Positions 10,802-20,447 of a stretch of DNA of 64,000 bases are shown piece after piece. The notes under the pieces are model-generated. The model did no database searches. It was given only the letters and a program-made list of their open reading frames with translations, and was not told the DNA's origin. The stretch covers positions 27,308,252-27,372,251 of the forward strand of contig NC_044301.2 of the NCBI RefSeq assembly GCF_004027225.2, given 5' to 3'. Made by a program: the position numbers and the translations under genes. Positions within the stretch are counted from its first letter, which is position 1; the number at the start of each line of letters is the position of its first letter. The stretch comes from Strigops habroptila. Its lineage: Eukaryota > Chordata > Aves > Psittaciformes > Psittacidae.

Positions 10802-11172
10802 TGTAGGAGAGGATGGAAACTATTTGATTATTGCCAAAGAGAAGTAACTGCTTGGCTGGAGAAGAAAGAGTTAAAGAAGAAACAAAGTACATTGTGCAAT
10901 CAAGCTGAGAAACCCAGCTGGACAGAAGAAAGAGAACAGAAAGATAAGGAAGTGATTATTTTGGGACTGTTTGTGAAACAATGAAGAATGTTGAAAAAAA
11001 AAGATCTGTAAACCAGGAACTAAACATGATGTGCTAAAAATAGCTTGGTATAAAAGTTAGAGCAATAGGCTAAAAATAGCTTTTGCTAGAATGGTATAAA
11101 AGCTAGAGCAATAGGCAATAAAGTGATTCACTGCATGAAGATGCTCTGAGTCTGTGCCCTTCATACGCCACA
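10802..11172 (+). repeat. Class II ERV 3' LTR
   Basis: A 371-bp LTR with two intact TATAAAA boxes 46 bp apart (11049-11055 and 11095-11101), lying in a tandemly repeated module, and AATAAA at 11117-11122. It is followed directly by the ATGGAT duplication (11173-11178) and the resumed CR1. Confidence 0.93.
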
Positions 11173-11235
11173 ATGGATCTCATCAGGTCCCATAGATATG
11201 TGTATATTCAGGTTCCTCAAATGGTCACAAATGTG
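11173..11235 (-). mobile_element. CR1 LINE, continuation after provirus
   Basis: The minus-strand CR1 interrupted at 7886 resumes with the sequence equivalent to 45157-45220 (ATGGATCTCATCAGGTCC) and ends near 11235, where an opposite-strand CR1 starts. Confidence 0.8.
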
Positions 11236-11244
11236 GCAGGGGAG

Positions 11245-12757
11245 ACAACATGATCAGGCAGGTTGTTTTCCCAGGGCGAGGCCCATCCCCTCCATTCCGG
11301 GTATGCTGACCCCTGCAATTTCCCCAAATGCGGGAAACTTGACTACATAATTTGTGGTAGTGAGGGACTGTGTTCACGCTCTCCCCTGTTAATTTACCCC
11401 TTCTAGGGAACCTAGATGTGAAATTACCTCTCTGAAGTGCCTGTATACAAATGTGCATAGCATGGGAAATAAACAGGATGAACTGGAAATCCATGCGGGG
11501 TCTCAGGGTCATGATCTCATTACAATTACTGAGACATGGTGGGATAGCTCACATGACTGGAATGTTGTCATGGATGGCTCTGTACTTTTTAGAAAGGACA
11601 GGTTAGAAAGGTGAGGTGGTAGAGTTGCTCTTTATGTGAAAAGGCAACTGAAATGTATCAAGCTCTACACAGGGACAAATGAACAAGTAGAGGGTCTATG
11701 GGTGAGAATTAAGGGACCAGCTAATATTGGGTACACTGTTGTGGGTGTTTACTATAGGCCACCTGATCAGGAGGAGGAACTTGATGAGGCCTTCTATGGG
11801 CAGCTGGAAATAGCCTCATGGTCAGAGGCCCTTGTACTCTTGGGGGTCTTCAATCAGCCAGATATTTATTGGAGGGATAAAACGGTCCAGTGCACACAGT
11901 CCAGGAAATTCCTGCAGATCACTGAAGATAACTTTTTGTTACAAGTGGTGGAGGAGCCAACCAGGAAAGGTGTGTTGCTGGACCTTGTACTTGCAAACCA
12001 GGAAGGACTGGTTGATGACATAAAGGTTGGGGGCAGCCTTGTCTGTAGTGACCAGGAGATGGAGGAGCTCAGGATCCTTTGTGGGGGAAGTAAAACAGTA
12101 AGCAGGACTAGAACCCTAAACTTTTGGAGAGCTAACTTCAGCCTCTTCAAAGACCTACTTAGAGGAATCCCATGGGATAGGGCTCTAGAAAAGAAGGGAG
12201 TTCAAGAGAGCTAGTCAGTATTTAAGCAGCACTTCCTCCAAGCCTAAGACCAGTGTATCCCCATGACAAAGAAATCAGGCAAAGGGGCAGGAGACCTGCA
12301 TGAATGAGCAGGGAGTTCCTAGTAAATCTTAAACTCAAGAAGGAAATTTATGGAGGTGGAAAAAGGGCCAGGCCAAGTGGGACGACTATAGGAACATGAG
12401 TGTATGCAGGAATGCAACAATGAAGGCCAAGGCCCACTTAGAACTGAGTCTGGCAAAGGACATCAAGGACAACAAGAAGGGCTTCTACAAGTATATCGGC
12501 AGCAAAAGGAAGATTAGGGAAACTGTGGGGCCGCTGCTGAATCAGATGGGTGTCCTGGTAACAGAAGACACAGAGAAGGCGGAATTACTGAATGCCTTCT
12601 TTGTGTCAGTCTTTACCCCTAAGAATGGCCCTCAGGAGTCCCAAACCTCAGAGGTTAGAGATGAGGGCCGGAGAAAGGAAGACTTCCCCCTGGTCATAAA
12701 GAGTTGGGTTAGGGATAGGCTAGACAGACTTAACACCCATAAATCCATGGGCCCTGA
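11245..12757 (+). pseudogene. CR1 ORF2, endonuclease part
   Basis: This plus-strand CR1 begins upstream of ORF2 and enters the APE-type endonuclease at about 11440. Recognisable landmarks are TETWWD (about 11530), VGVYYRPP (about 11740) and the FNQPDIYW and SDQE regions. The normally conserved D of the DFNHPD motif and H of the SDH motif are replaced (VFNQPD, SDQE), so the nuclease would be dead. The 192-codon frame at 11636-12214 ends early, and a second piece at 12396-12779 covers the linker to RT. It is cut by a solo LTR at about 12757 and resumes at 13450. Confidence 0.88.
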
Positions 12758-13449
12758 TGGGAACTTAGCTGAGAGTTGATTCCCTCTCATGACTGAGAGA
12801 TATAACAAAGGATGTTGTTTGCCACAGTGTATTCAGCAGAATATATATGTTTATGTTCATCGTGACTGTTTTTTGGAAAAAGGCAGGAAAACATAGGTGT
12901 GCAGCTGTTCTATGACCTTCATACTTGGCTGCACTGGGGCGCCTGGCCAACGCTCTCAGGGTGGACAAACATGAGATCATGAGAAACTGAACAAGTAAAC
13001 AATTAGAGATCTGGCATAAAGCCAGTTGTTTTGATAAGGGTATAAAAGCGGGACCCTCTTGTGGCCATGAGAGAAGCCTCACCTATGGGTGGATGCACCG
13101 TGTAGGAATTTTCCAATTACCTGAGACTCCTGGCATCAGCGGCAATGGGGCTTCCCAGCTGGAAGTGTGGGCCTGGATGATGCTTCAGTGGTAATTGGTG
13201 ATGTATTTCTTCTTAATCTCTGTTCTTTCTATATGGTAATGATTTAATGCATTGCTAATTCTCTCCGGTACTTATATACCTATATCTCTGATTTGCTTTA
13301 TTGTACTTATTCACTATATATAGAGAGATATTTACCTAATTCACATTAGTGTGCTTGCTTTAGAGTGCTTATTGGCTTTAGCGTGCTTGTTTAATAAACT
13401 CTGCATATTATATAGCTAGTGTGTGGTCACTCTGCCTGTCAGCAGAACA
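12758..13449 (+). repeat. Solo LTR of another ERV family
   Basis: About 690 bp interrupts a CR1 between GGGCCCTGATG and GATGCACCC; GATG flanks both sides (12756-12759, 13450-13453). It has promoter and polyadenylation signals in order, TATAAAA near 13040-13046 and AATAAA at 13393-13398, and ends CAGAACA. It is unlike the ERVL or class II LTRs here. A 4-bp duplication would fit a gamma-like ERV, but overlap with the TG start makes the exact left border ambiguous. Confidence 0.78.
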
Positions 13450-14960
13450 GATGCACCCAAGGGTACCGAAGGAGCTGGCAGATGTTGTTGCTCTGCCGCT
13501 CTCCACCATTTCTGAAAAATCATGGAGAATGAGAGGGATGCCTGATGATTGGAGGAAGTCCAATGTTACTCCCATCTACAAAAAGGGCAAGAAGGAGGAC
13601 CCAGGAAACTACTGGCCAGTCGGCCTCACCTCCATCCCTGGAAAGGTGATGGAACAGGTCATTCTGGAAGTCATCACCAAACAGAAAGTCATCAGGAGTA
13701 GTCAGCATGGATTCGCCAAGGGTAAATCTTGCTTGAATAGTCTAATAGCCTTTTATGATGACATGGCAAGATGGGTCGATGAGGGGAGAGCAGTAGATGT
13801 TCTATACTTTGACTTCAGCAAGGCTTTTGACACTGTCTCCCATAACATCCTCATAGGTAAGCTTAGGAAATGTGGGTTAGATGAATGGACAGTGAGGTGG
13901 ATTGAGAACTGGATGAATAGCAGAGTTCAGAGGGTTGTGATCAGCAGAGTAGAATCCAGTTGGAGGCCTGTAGTCAGTGGTGTTCCCCAGGGACCAATAC
14001 TGGGTCCGGTCTTATTCAACTTGTTTATCAATGACCTGGATCAAGGGCTAGAGTGTACCCTCAGCAAGTTTGCTGATGATACAAAGCTGGGGGAGTGGCT
14101 GATACACCTGAAGGCTGTGCTGCCATTCAGCAGGATCTTGATAGGCTGGAGAATTGGGCAGAGAGAAACCTCATGAGGTTTAACAAGGGCAAGCATAGGG
14201 TACTGCACCTGGGGAGGAAGAACCCCAAGTACCAGTACAGGTTGGGGGCTGACCTACTAGAGAGCAGTTCAGCTGAGAAGGACCTGGGCATATTGGTGGA
14301 TGATAAATTGACCATGTGCCAGCAGTGTGCCCTTGCGGCCAGGAGGGACAATAGTATCCTGGGATGCATTGGGAGGATTGTGGCCAGCAGGTTGAGGGAG
14401 GCGATCCTTCCCCTCTACTCAACCCTAGTGAGGCCCCATCTGGAGTACTATGTCCAGTTCTGGTCTCCTCAGTACAAGAAAGACAAGGAGCTACTGGAGA
14501 GGGTCCAGCAGAGGGCCACAAGGATGATCAGGGGTCTGGAGCATTTCTCTTATGAGGAGAGATTGCAGGAGCTGGGCCTGTTTAGTCTAGAGAAGAGAAG
14601 AGAAGACTGAGAGGGGATCTCATTAATGCATGTAAGTATCTCAAAGGCAGGTGCCAAGAAGATGGTGCCAGACTCTTTTCAGTGGTGCCCAGTGACAGGA
14701 CGAGGAGCAGTGACCATAAACTAACACACGAGAAGTTTCACCTCAACATGAGGAAGAACTTCTTTACTTTGAGGGTGACAGAGCACTGGAACAGGCTGCT
14801 CAGGGGGGTTGTGGAGTCTCCCTCTCTGGAGACATTCAAAACCTGCCTGGACGTGTTCCTGTGTAACCTGCTCTAGGTGGCCCTGCCTTGGCAGGGGGGT
14901 TTGACTAGATTATCTCCAGGGGTCCCTTCCAACCCTAACGATTTTGTGATTCTGTGATTC
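13450..14960 (+). pseudogene. CR1 ORF2, reverse transcriptase part
   Basis: The CR1 from 11245 resumes and encodes the RT domain. Visible are the thumb-ward [14 protein letters not shown] region (13570), [11 protein letters not shown] (13700), [11 protein letters not shown] (13815), [10 protein letters not shown] (13980) and the FADDTKLG active-site block (about 14070). A frameshift near 14100 separates the 251-codon and 171-codon frames, and later stops break the C-terminus. The 3' UTR ends in GATTTTGTGATTCTGTGATTC (14941-14960), the octamer tail. With its 5' part this is the most complete plus-strand CR1 here apart from the solo LTR inside it. Confidence 0.92.
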
Positions 14961-15540
14961 ACTTACAGTGGAAGGAACTTTGTTCCCTCAGTTCCCACCT
15001 TGCAGTTCATCCACTCGAGAGGTGTAGGGAGAGATCCTGCCAGTGAAGACTGAGTCAAAAAAGTTGTTGAGTACCCCAGCCTTCTCTTTGCTCATCAGAG
15101 AGGCACACTTTCTTTGACCTTCCTCTTTTGGTTGACATATCTGCAGAAGCCCTTCTTGTCATTCTTTGCATCCCATGCCAAATTCAACTCCAGCTGCGCC
15201 TTGGCCTTCCTGACCCCATCTCTGCACAACCGGGCAGTGTCCCTGTACTCTTCCCAGGATACCTGTCTCTGCTTCCACTGCCTGTGCATTTCCTTTTTTC
15301 CCTTTAGTTTGACCAGCAGGTCTTAACTCAGCCATGCTGGAATATTGCCTTCCTTTCTCGATTTCTTACACCTAGGGATCACAAGCTCTTGTGCTCTGTG
15401 GAAAGTATCTTTAAAGATCTGCCATGTCTGTTCTGCTCCCTTGTCCCTGAGGCCGGTTTCTCAGGGGGTCCTATTGACTAACTCCTTAAGAGCTGGAAGT
15501 TGGCTTTCCTAAAATTCATAATGGGTCAATCCCTCATGTG
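14961..15540 (-). mobile_element. CR1 fragment, endonuclease-RT linker
   Basis: Minus-strand sequence encodes the CR1 ORF2 linker between endonuclease and RT (the KNDKKGFCRYVNQKRK motif at about 15150, the same block as YRYVANKRQ elsewhere in the window). It ends near 15540 where an opposite-strand CR1 piece begins. Neither CR1 end is present. Confidence 0.78.
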
Positions 15541-15821
15541 GGGTACAGAGGCACCCATCTGCTGACCTATCAACCAGAGAGGTTTGATGCCTGCCGGGAC
15601 TCATGATCCAGAATGTTGTGAAGGGACTGCCAAAGCTTGTCTGGTCCTCTGACTACTACCCCCTACTTTTCTTCCATATGGGCACAAAGGATACTACCAG
15701 GGAAAACTCAGGATCAGAAGTGACTACAGAGGTCTGGGGGCAGTACTCAAGGGCATAGGGGACCGGGTGTTGTTTTTCTTAATCCTGCCAGTGATGAGAA
15801 AGGGTGTAAGGAGAAGTGCAC
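15541..15821 (+). mobile_element. CR1 ORF1 esterase-like remnant, left half
   Basis: The plus strand encodes text of the type CLPG, GHKG, DYRGLGAVLKG, typical of the SGNH/esterase-like domain in CR1 ORF1. Stops are present. It is cut at 15821 by a solo LTR and continues at 16572. Confidence 0.65.
15817..15821. repeat. 5-bp target-site duplication
   Basis: TGCAC precedes the solo LTR and is repeated exactly at 16567-16571. Confidence 0.9.
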
Positions 15822-16566
15822 TGTAGGACTGATATGTAAAACAGGTATTTGTCTTAACCATTACTCTCAGTGAACTCAGGATTGATATATAAAACGGGTA
15901 TTTGTCTCAACCATTGCTCTCCATGAACTATGAACTGTAGCAGGTGTGGTGAGATCGTTTACCCCTTAGAAAGAGATTTTATTGTTCTCTGAAGCAACTT
16001 GTGGATTCGGCTCTGTTGATTCAGCTGTGCGTCCTTGCACAGGGAGGAGGCTGGGAGGTTTCAGTTCTGACAAGCGGACTGGAATGTCCTGGCAAGAACC
16101 AAAAAGTGGATGGGAACATCCTTGCAGGAACAAACTGTATGGTCAGCAGATAAAAAATCTGCTGAAACGCATGATTCACGGATGCAGCCCATGGCTGGTC
16201 ACAGTTGTTGTACAATGCTGGGGCAACGGCTATCTGATCGACATCCAGACACAATATGGTATAAAAGACCACACGACCACTGGCTACTTGGAAGACTTCT
16301 CCCACCGATCTGGACGAAGGGACACTGTATGACTCCGTGGTGGTAATTTAACTATTTGACTCTCTCTCTCTCTCTGCAAATCTATTGATATACTGCTTCT
16401 ATCCTTTTTCTTCCTGCTCTTCCTCTTTTCCTTCTTCTCTTTTTTTGTATTTTTTACAATAATGTTAGGTAATAAATTGCGTTATTTGGACATTTGACCT
16501 CGTTTGTATCTTGATTTCACCCAGCAAGATCCAAATCCTGTTTGTACTGTCCACTGGGACGTGACA
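15822..16566 (+). repeat. Solo LTR, 745 bp
   Basis: The element runs TGTAGGACT to GACGTGACA between perfect TGCAC duplications. It carries TATAAAA at 16260-16266 and AATAAA at 16471-16476. Its first 110 bases are a 53-bp tandem duplication (15825-15877 and 15878-15930, about 85% alike). It differs from the other LTR families in the window. Confidence 0.9.
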
Positions 16567-16571
16567 TGCAC

Positions 16572-16975
16572 TAATAAAGTAAGTCAATAATTGGCTATAG
16601 AAGTGGTGTTCCTGGCATGGTCTTGGGTTCAATGACCATGGGACCCTATTTGCATATCAGCACCTTCTTGGGACAGATGGCATGCAACTCACTAAGCAAG
16701 GCAAAGCTATTTTTTACAATAGGATGACTGACTTCATAAGGAGGGCTTTAAACTCGGAATGACGGGGGAGGAAGAGGGTGACTGAGTCCTAGGAGGCAGC
16801 TATGAACAGGGTCGATGAGGAAAGGGTATGGGCTCATGTGATTGGAAGGGATCACAAAGTCAGCAAAATAAGGCTGGGGGGGGGGGAATGGGTACCATCT
16901 CCAGCACTTCCATGTAAGCAAGGAAGTGTCTACAAGGCACAATTATGCAAAAATCCCCCAAACCCTCTCAAGGTA
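16572..16975 (+). mobile_element. CR1 ORF1 remnant, right half
   Basis: This continues the element cut at 15821: frames with LSKAKLFF and a GGCTTTAAACTCGGAATGACGGGGG stretch, which marks the ORF1 end of bird CR1s, then about 180 bases leading towards ORF2. It is replaced at 16976 by an opposite-strand CR1 tail. Confidence 0.6.
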
Positions 16976-17428
16976 TTCAACACAGAATCATAGAATAGTT
17001 TGGTTGGAAGGGACATTAAAGATCATCTGGTTCGACCCCCCCTGCCATGGTCAGGGAAACCTTCCATTAGACCAGGTTGGTCAAAGTGTCATCCAACCTG
17101 TCCTACAACAGTTCCAGGGATGGGGTATCCACAACTTCTCTGGGCAACCTGTTCCAATGTCTCATCACCCTCATAGTAAAGAATTTCTTCCTAATGTCTA
17201 ATCTGAATCTACACTCTGACAGTTTAGAGCCATTCCCCCTTGTCCTGTCACTACATGCCCTTGTAAAAAGTCCCTTTCCGGATTTCTTGTAGGCCCCCTT
17301 TGGGTATTGGAAGACTGGTAAAAGGTGTCCTTTGAGCCTTCTCTTCTCGAGGCTGAAGAAACCCAACTCTCTCAGTCTGTCTTCATAGGAGAGGTACATT
17401 AGCCTTTACATCATCTTTGTGTCTGTCA
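16976..17428 (-). mobile_element. CR1 3' end
   Basis: It begins with the tail (AGAATCATAGAATAG, 16985) and reads on the minus strand into the ORF2 C-terminus (98 codons, 17399-17103, with RLDIRKKFF and HWNRLPREVV). It is 5'-truncated at about 17428, where ERVL sequence begins. Confidence 0.9.
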
Positions 17429-17640
17429 TGGTTTGAGCTCGCTTTGGCATCATATATACTAAAATTGGCCATTTGGTTTAGCTGCAGTGTTTGTCACTGT
17501 GGTTGGAGTGGCTGCAGTGTCTGCCACTAGGATTGGAGTGGCTGCAGCGTCTGCCACTAGGGTTGGAGTGGCTGCAGTGTCTGTTGCCGGGGTTGGTGCA
17601 GCTGTTGTGCTTGGGGGTTGAGTAACACCAACAGCTGCAT

Positions 17641-17940
17641 TGTCTGTTGCTGTCGGGGTGTGAGTAGCTGCTGTGCTTGTCACTGGGGTTGGTGTAGCTG
17701 CGGTGCTTGGAGTAGCTATATTGTCTGTTGCTGTCGGGGTTTGAGTAGCTGCTGTGCTTGTCACTGGGGTTGGTGTAGCTGCGGTGCTTGGAGTAGCCAC
17801 ATTGTCTGTTGCTGTTGGGGTTTGAGTAGCTGCTGTTCTTGTCACTGGGGTGGGTGTAGCTGCTGTACTTGGAGTAGCTGCGTTGTCTGTTGTGGTCAGG
17901 GTTTGAGTAGCTGCTGTGCTTGTAGTTGGAGTAGCTGCGT
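17641..17940 (-). repeat. 81-bp tandem repeats in gag
   Basis: TGTCTGTTG anchors recur at 17641, 17722, 17803 and 17884, exactly 81 bp apart, then at 17941 after 57 bp. Each unit encodes 27 residues rich in Thr, Ala and Pro. Confidence 0.92.
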
Positions 17941-18279
17941 TGTCTGTTGCTTTGCCATCAGATCCAGAGACATATTTTTCCCTTTGAAGGTTAGTGTTGA
18001 GCAGGGCTCTGTAGGCGTAGGCCAAGCCCCAGCACGTTGCCATGATTTGTCCCTCTCTGGTATAACCAGGACGACAGCACACCTCGTTTAAGTGTTTTAC
18101 TAGTTTTTCCGGATGTTGCACTTGTTCAGGGGTGAAGTTCCAAAGCACTGGAGGGGCCCACTGGCCTAGATACTTGCCCATACTATCCCACACACCCTGC
18201 CACCCATAACTGTCCAGCCTCAGGGAAAATCTCTTGGTGGTCCTCCTATATCGTTGTCTAACCCTAGACCAGATTTGAA

Positions 18280-18345
18280 CCCGATACTGCTTAACTTTCG
18301 AGATCAGACAAAATAGGGTGTTCCCAGGGCGGGATGGCCGTAGGC
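18280..18345 (-). other. 5S rRNA-derived segment in gag
   Basis: On the minus strand these 66 bases align without gaps to bird 5S rRNA nucleotides 1-66, as I know that sequence, with about 56 identities. The first 15 bases (GCCTACGGCCATCCC) are identical. It is read in frame as 22 codons of gag. It stops before the intermediate element and C-box of the 5S promoter, so it is not a 5S gene. Confidence 0.85.
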
Positions 18346-18544
18346 AAAACACACTCCATATGTTTGCCAACATGCTGATCCCCAGCACAATCAGCAGGCA
18401 GGTCTCAAGGGTATTCAAAGGCCATCCAAAACCTTCAGAACTCTCAACTGCTGTTGTAAATAGGCTGGTGGGGGAGCGGGGGGTGTAAGGGAATGCCTCC
18501 TCCATAGGTTGACCCCCCGAGGGGAAAAAAAAGCTATGCAATTG

Positions 18545-18847
18545 CTAAAATATTTCATTATATACCTCCCAAAAGCATAGAGGTGATGGCCACACCAGAA
18601 GCGCAAGCCAGACCAGTTTCATGATCGGTGAGTCTATTGCATTACAAGCCATTACCATGAAGCACAGTGAAACAAGAACCTTAGCCCAGGCCCCCCAGCT
18701 GATAAACGCTAAAACAGCAAATACTGGCTGTAAGGAAGGTACAACATGCTGAAAAACTGAGATCAAGCGCAACAAGTCTGAGAGCAAAGAAATCACCATT
18801 GTGACGAGTAGTAACAATGAATGCTTATCACAAATATGATTAGACAC
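18545..18847 (-). pseudogene. Conserved hydrophobic leader ORF of ERVL
   Basis: A 100-codon open frame starting about 40 bases after the primer site and ending just before gag. The protein is largely hydrophobic, with segments at about residues 9-27, 37-50, 55-68 and 76-88, compatible with membrane association. The same frame is open in the copies at 1393-1671, 30905-31183 and 53553-53861. It may be a leader peptide, a separate small membrane protein or an N-terminal extension of Gag; the sequence alone does not decide. Confidence 0.6.
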
Positions 18848-18883
18848 ACTCTGGTCAGATCTGTCGTTATCTCAACCCTTCAT

Positions 18884-18901
18884 GCCCCACGTTGGGTGCC
18901 G
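18884..18901 (-). promoter_or_regulatory. ERVL primer-binding site, tRNA-Lys1,2 type
   Basis: On the minus strand this reads like TGGCGCCCAACGTGGGGC with two changes in the first half. It lies eight bases from the LTR border at 18910. With the polypurine tract on the far side of the same LTR (24049), it shows that the LTR is shared by two internal regions. Confidence 0.82.
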
Positions 18902-18909
18902 CAAAGAAC

Positions 18910-18976
18910 TGTCGTGGTTTGAGCCCAGCCGGTAACTCAGAACCATGCAGCCGCTCGCTCACTCCCCCCCTTCCTC
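18910..18976 (-). repeat. ERVL LTR, first piece (U5 end)
   Basis: The U5 end of a minus-strand LTR (TGTCGTGGTTTGAGCCCAGC on the plus strand), cut at 18976 by the young class II provirus. TTCCTC (18971-18976) is the left target duplication; the right copy at 23544-23549 reads TTCTTC. The LTR resumes at 23544. Confidence 0.92.
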
Positions 18977-19367
18977 TGTGGAGGACCACTTGGAACAAAA
19001 TGGACACATGAGCGATCCAGGACTCATGTCAATAGCAAGAGTTTGAGTTAGGTCTCACGGCCTAGCATCAAGGTCATCTAAAGGACACTTGTGGGGGCAG
19101 AATGAGAAAGTTGGCTCAAGAAGAACAACTCCCGGATGTGGAATGCAAAACTTGGCAAACTTAAGGACTTGTAAGGCCTTTGAGTGAACTGAAAGCTTTA
19201 GCCAATTATAAGCTGTATCTATGCGTGTGTCTCGTTAAGCTCAACCAATTAGGATTGTATAAGGTCCGCGTGGACACTCAGAGAGAATATATAAACAGCT
19301 ATCTGGGCTTAATAAAGCGTCAGCATTTAATCATATTGGTTGTCCTGCTGTCCGTTTATCTCCCGCA
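18977..19367 (+). repeat. Young class II ERV 5' LTR
   Basis: A 391-bp LTR from TGTGGAGGACC to TCTCCCGCA, with TATATAAA at 19288-19295 and AATAAA at 19311-19316, only 15 bases further. It differs from the 3' LTR at one base (C at 19058, T at 23234). Confidence 0.96.
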
Positions 19368-19369
19368 AA

Positions 19370-19389
19370 TGGCGCCCGAACCGGGACCC
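19370..19389 (+). promoter_or_regulatory. Primer-binding site, tRNA-Lys3-like
   Basis: TGGCGCCCGAACCGGGACCC follows the LTR by two bases; it differs by one base in the first 18 from the tRNA-Lys3-complementary site. Confidence 0.92.
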
Positions 19390-19610
19390 TCTCACTGTTG
19401 CTTTAACTGAGCAATGAAGACAGCTGAATAGCAGGGTGAGCGGGAAAGCCGACCGGAGTAGTTGCTGTCCCGGCAACTGGTTAAAGGAGTGCACTCAATG
19501 AACCGCGATCCGAAGGACGCGATGCCGCTCAAGGAGCGAAGCCGCCAGGAGGGCGAAGCCGTGACTGCCGTCGCGAAGACTTCAGAGGAAATCTCGCCTG
19601 AAGCAGGTGA

Positions 19611-20447
19611 GTGGTCGGGGAGGAGATGGGAGTCTCACTGCCTAAAGAAGAGGCAGCAGTAGTAAAGCTCCTCCAACATATACTCTCTAAGAGAGGAATT
19701 AAACACGACAAGCTTGTGCTCCGAAACTTATTAATATGGTGCCGAGAGAACGGGTTCCCCCCAGATCCACAGGCTGCTTTTAAGGTCGAAACTTGGGAAA
19801 AGGTTGGGGAACGGATAACCGACAGCAACAAAGAAGCTAAGGGACTAGCAACAACTTGGAAGCTGATTCTAACAACCCTTCAAGCGATGAGGGTGGAGCA
19901 ATCAGCTGCTGCCGGAGCTTTTATAGCTTTACAGCCCCCATCGTCTAACATCAGAGTTTTCGATCGGCTCCCTGTCCCTTCCCCCACTGCCCCGTCAGCA
20001 TCTCCAATAGAGGATGAGATGGATCCCTGGAAAAATGAGGGGATGGAAGTGGATGAATCCTGGTCCGTACCGCTGCCTCCCGACCCCTGCGTAGAGAAGC
20101 CACCCAGGGGAGAGCCGCCATCGCTTTTTCCACCTCTCCCTCCGTCCATGCCTCCCCCACCAACGTTTCTGCGAAAATCATCCACGCTCGAGCCCCACAG
20201 GGAACCGGACTGGGCGCAGAAACTACTTCGAAAGTTGGAGGACTTGAAAAGAGATAAGATTGCTCGAGAAGAACACAGGGGGGAGGAGGAAGGCGCGATA
20301 GCAACCTGCGGGAAGCTCCAGGGGTGGGGGGAGGTGAGAGGAGAAGCTGCGGGAAGCTCCAGGGGTGGGGGGAGGCGAAAGATGAAACTGCTAAAACTGA
20401 CGGGGACCCAACACGGCGATGGAGAGGGATTATTCAGAATGTGTTAG
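19611..20447 (+). pseudogene. gag: Truncated betaretrovirus-like gag
   Basis: A 278-codon frame. Residues about 10-100 form a matrix-like domain (LPKEEAAVVKLLQHILSKRG, then TWEKVGERI), followed by a proline-rich spacer with PPLPPSMPPPP. The final part is a short Gly/Arg-rich direct duplication (a GGAAGCTCCAGGGGTGGGG block repeated at about 20311 and 20352). Capsid and nucleocapsid are absent. An in-frame start upstream at 19498 is also possible, but it ends at a stop before 19665. Gag would form the particle; this remnant lacks the lattice-forming part. Confidence 0.82.

Larger units (their letters stand above)
17459..18541 (-). pseudogene. gag: ERVL-like gag, long open N-terminal part
   Basis: A 360-codon frame on the minus strand. 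In order it has a short N-terminal region, a hydrophobic segment (LETCLLIVLGISML, about residues 45-60), a 22-residue stretch encoded by 5S-rRNA-like DNA (18280-18345), a basic RRTTKRF block, a globular part with WAPPVLWNFTPEQ and ATCWGLAYAYRALL (about 115-190), and a Thr/Ala/Pro-rich repeat domain of about 150 residues. It stops at 17459, where CR1 sequence begins, so the C-terminal half is missing. The repeat domain here contains four 81-bp units (17641-17940), more than in sister copies. Gag identity is inferred from its position between primer site and protease in the complete copies. Confidence 0.75.

Noticed and set aside
17618..18091. Cysteine/serine-rich protein on the plus strand
   Set aside because: It is the antisense of the Thr/Ala/Pro repeat in gag; composition comes from the 81-bp repeats.
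18280..18345. Functional 5S rRNA gene
   Set aside because: Only about the first 66 of 120 nucleotides are present, promoter elements downstream are missing, no T-run terminator follows, and it is embedded in gag.
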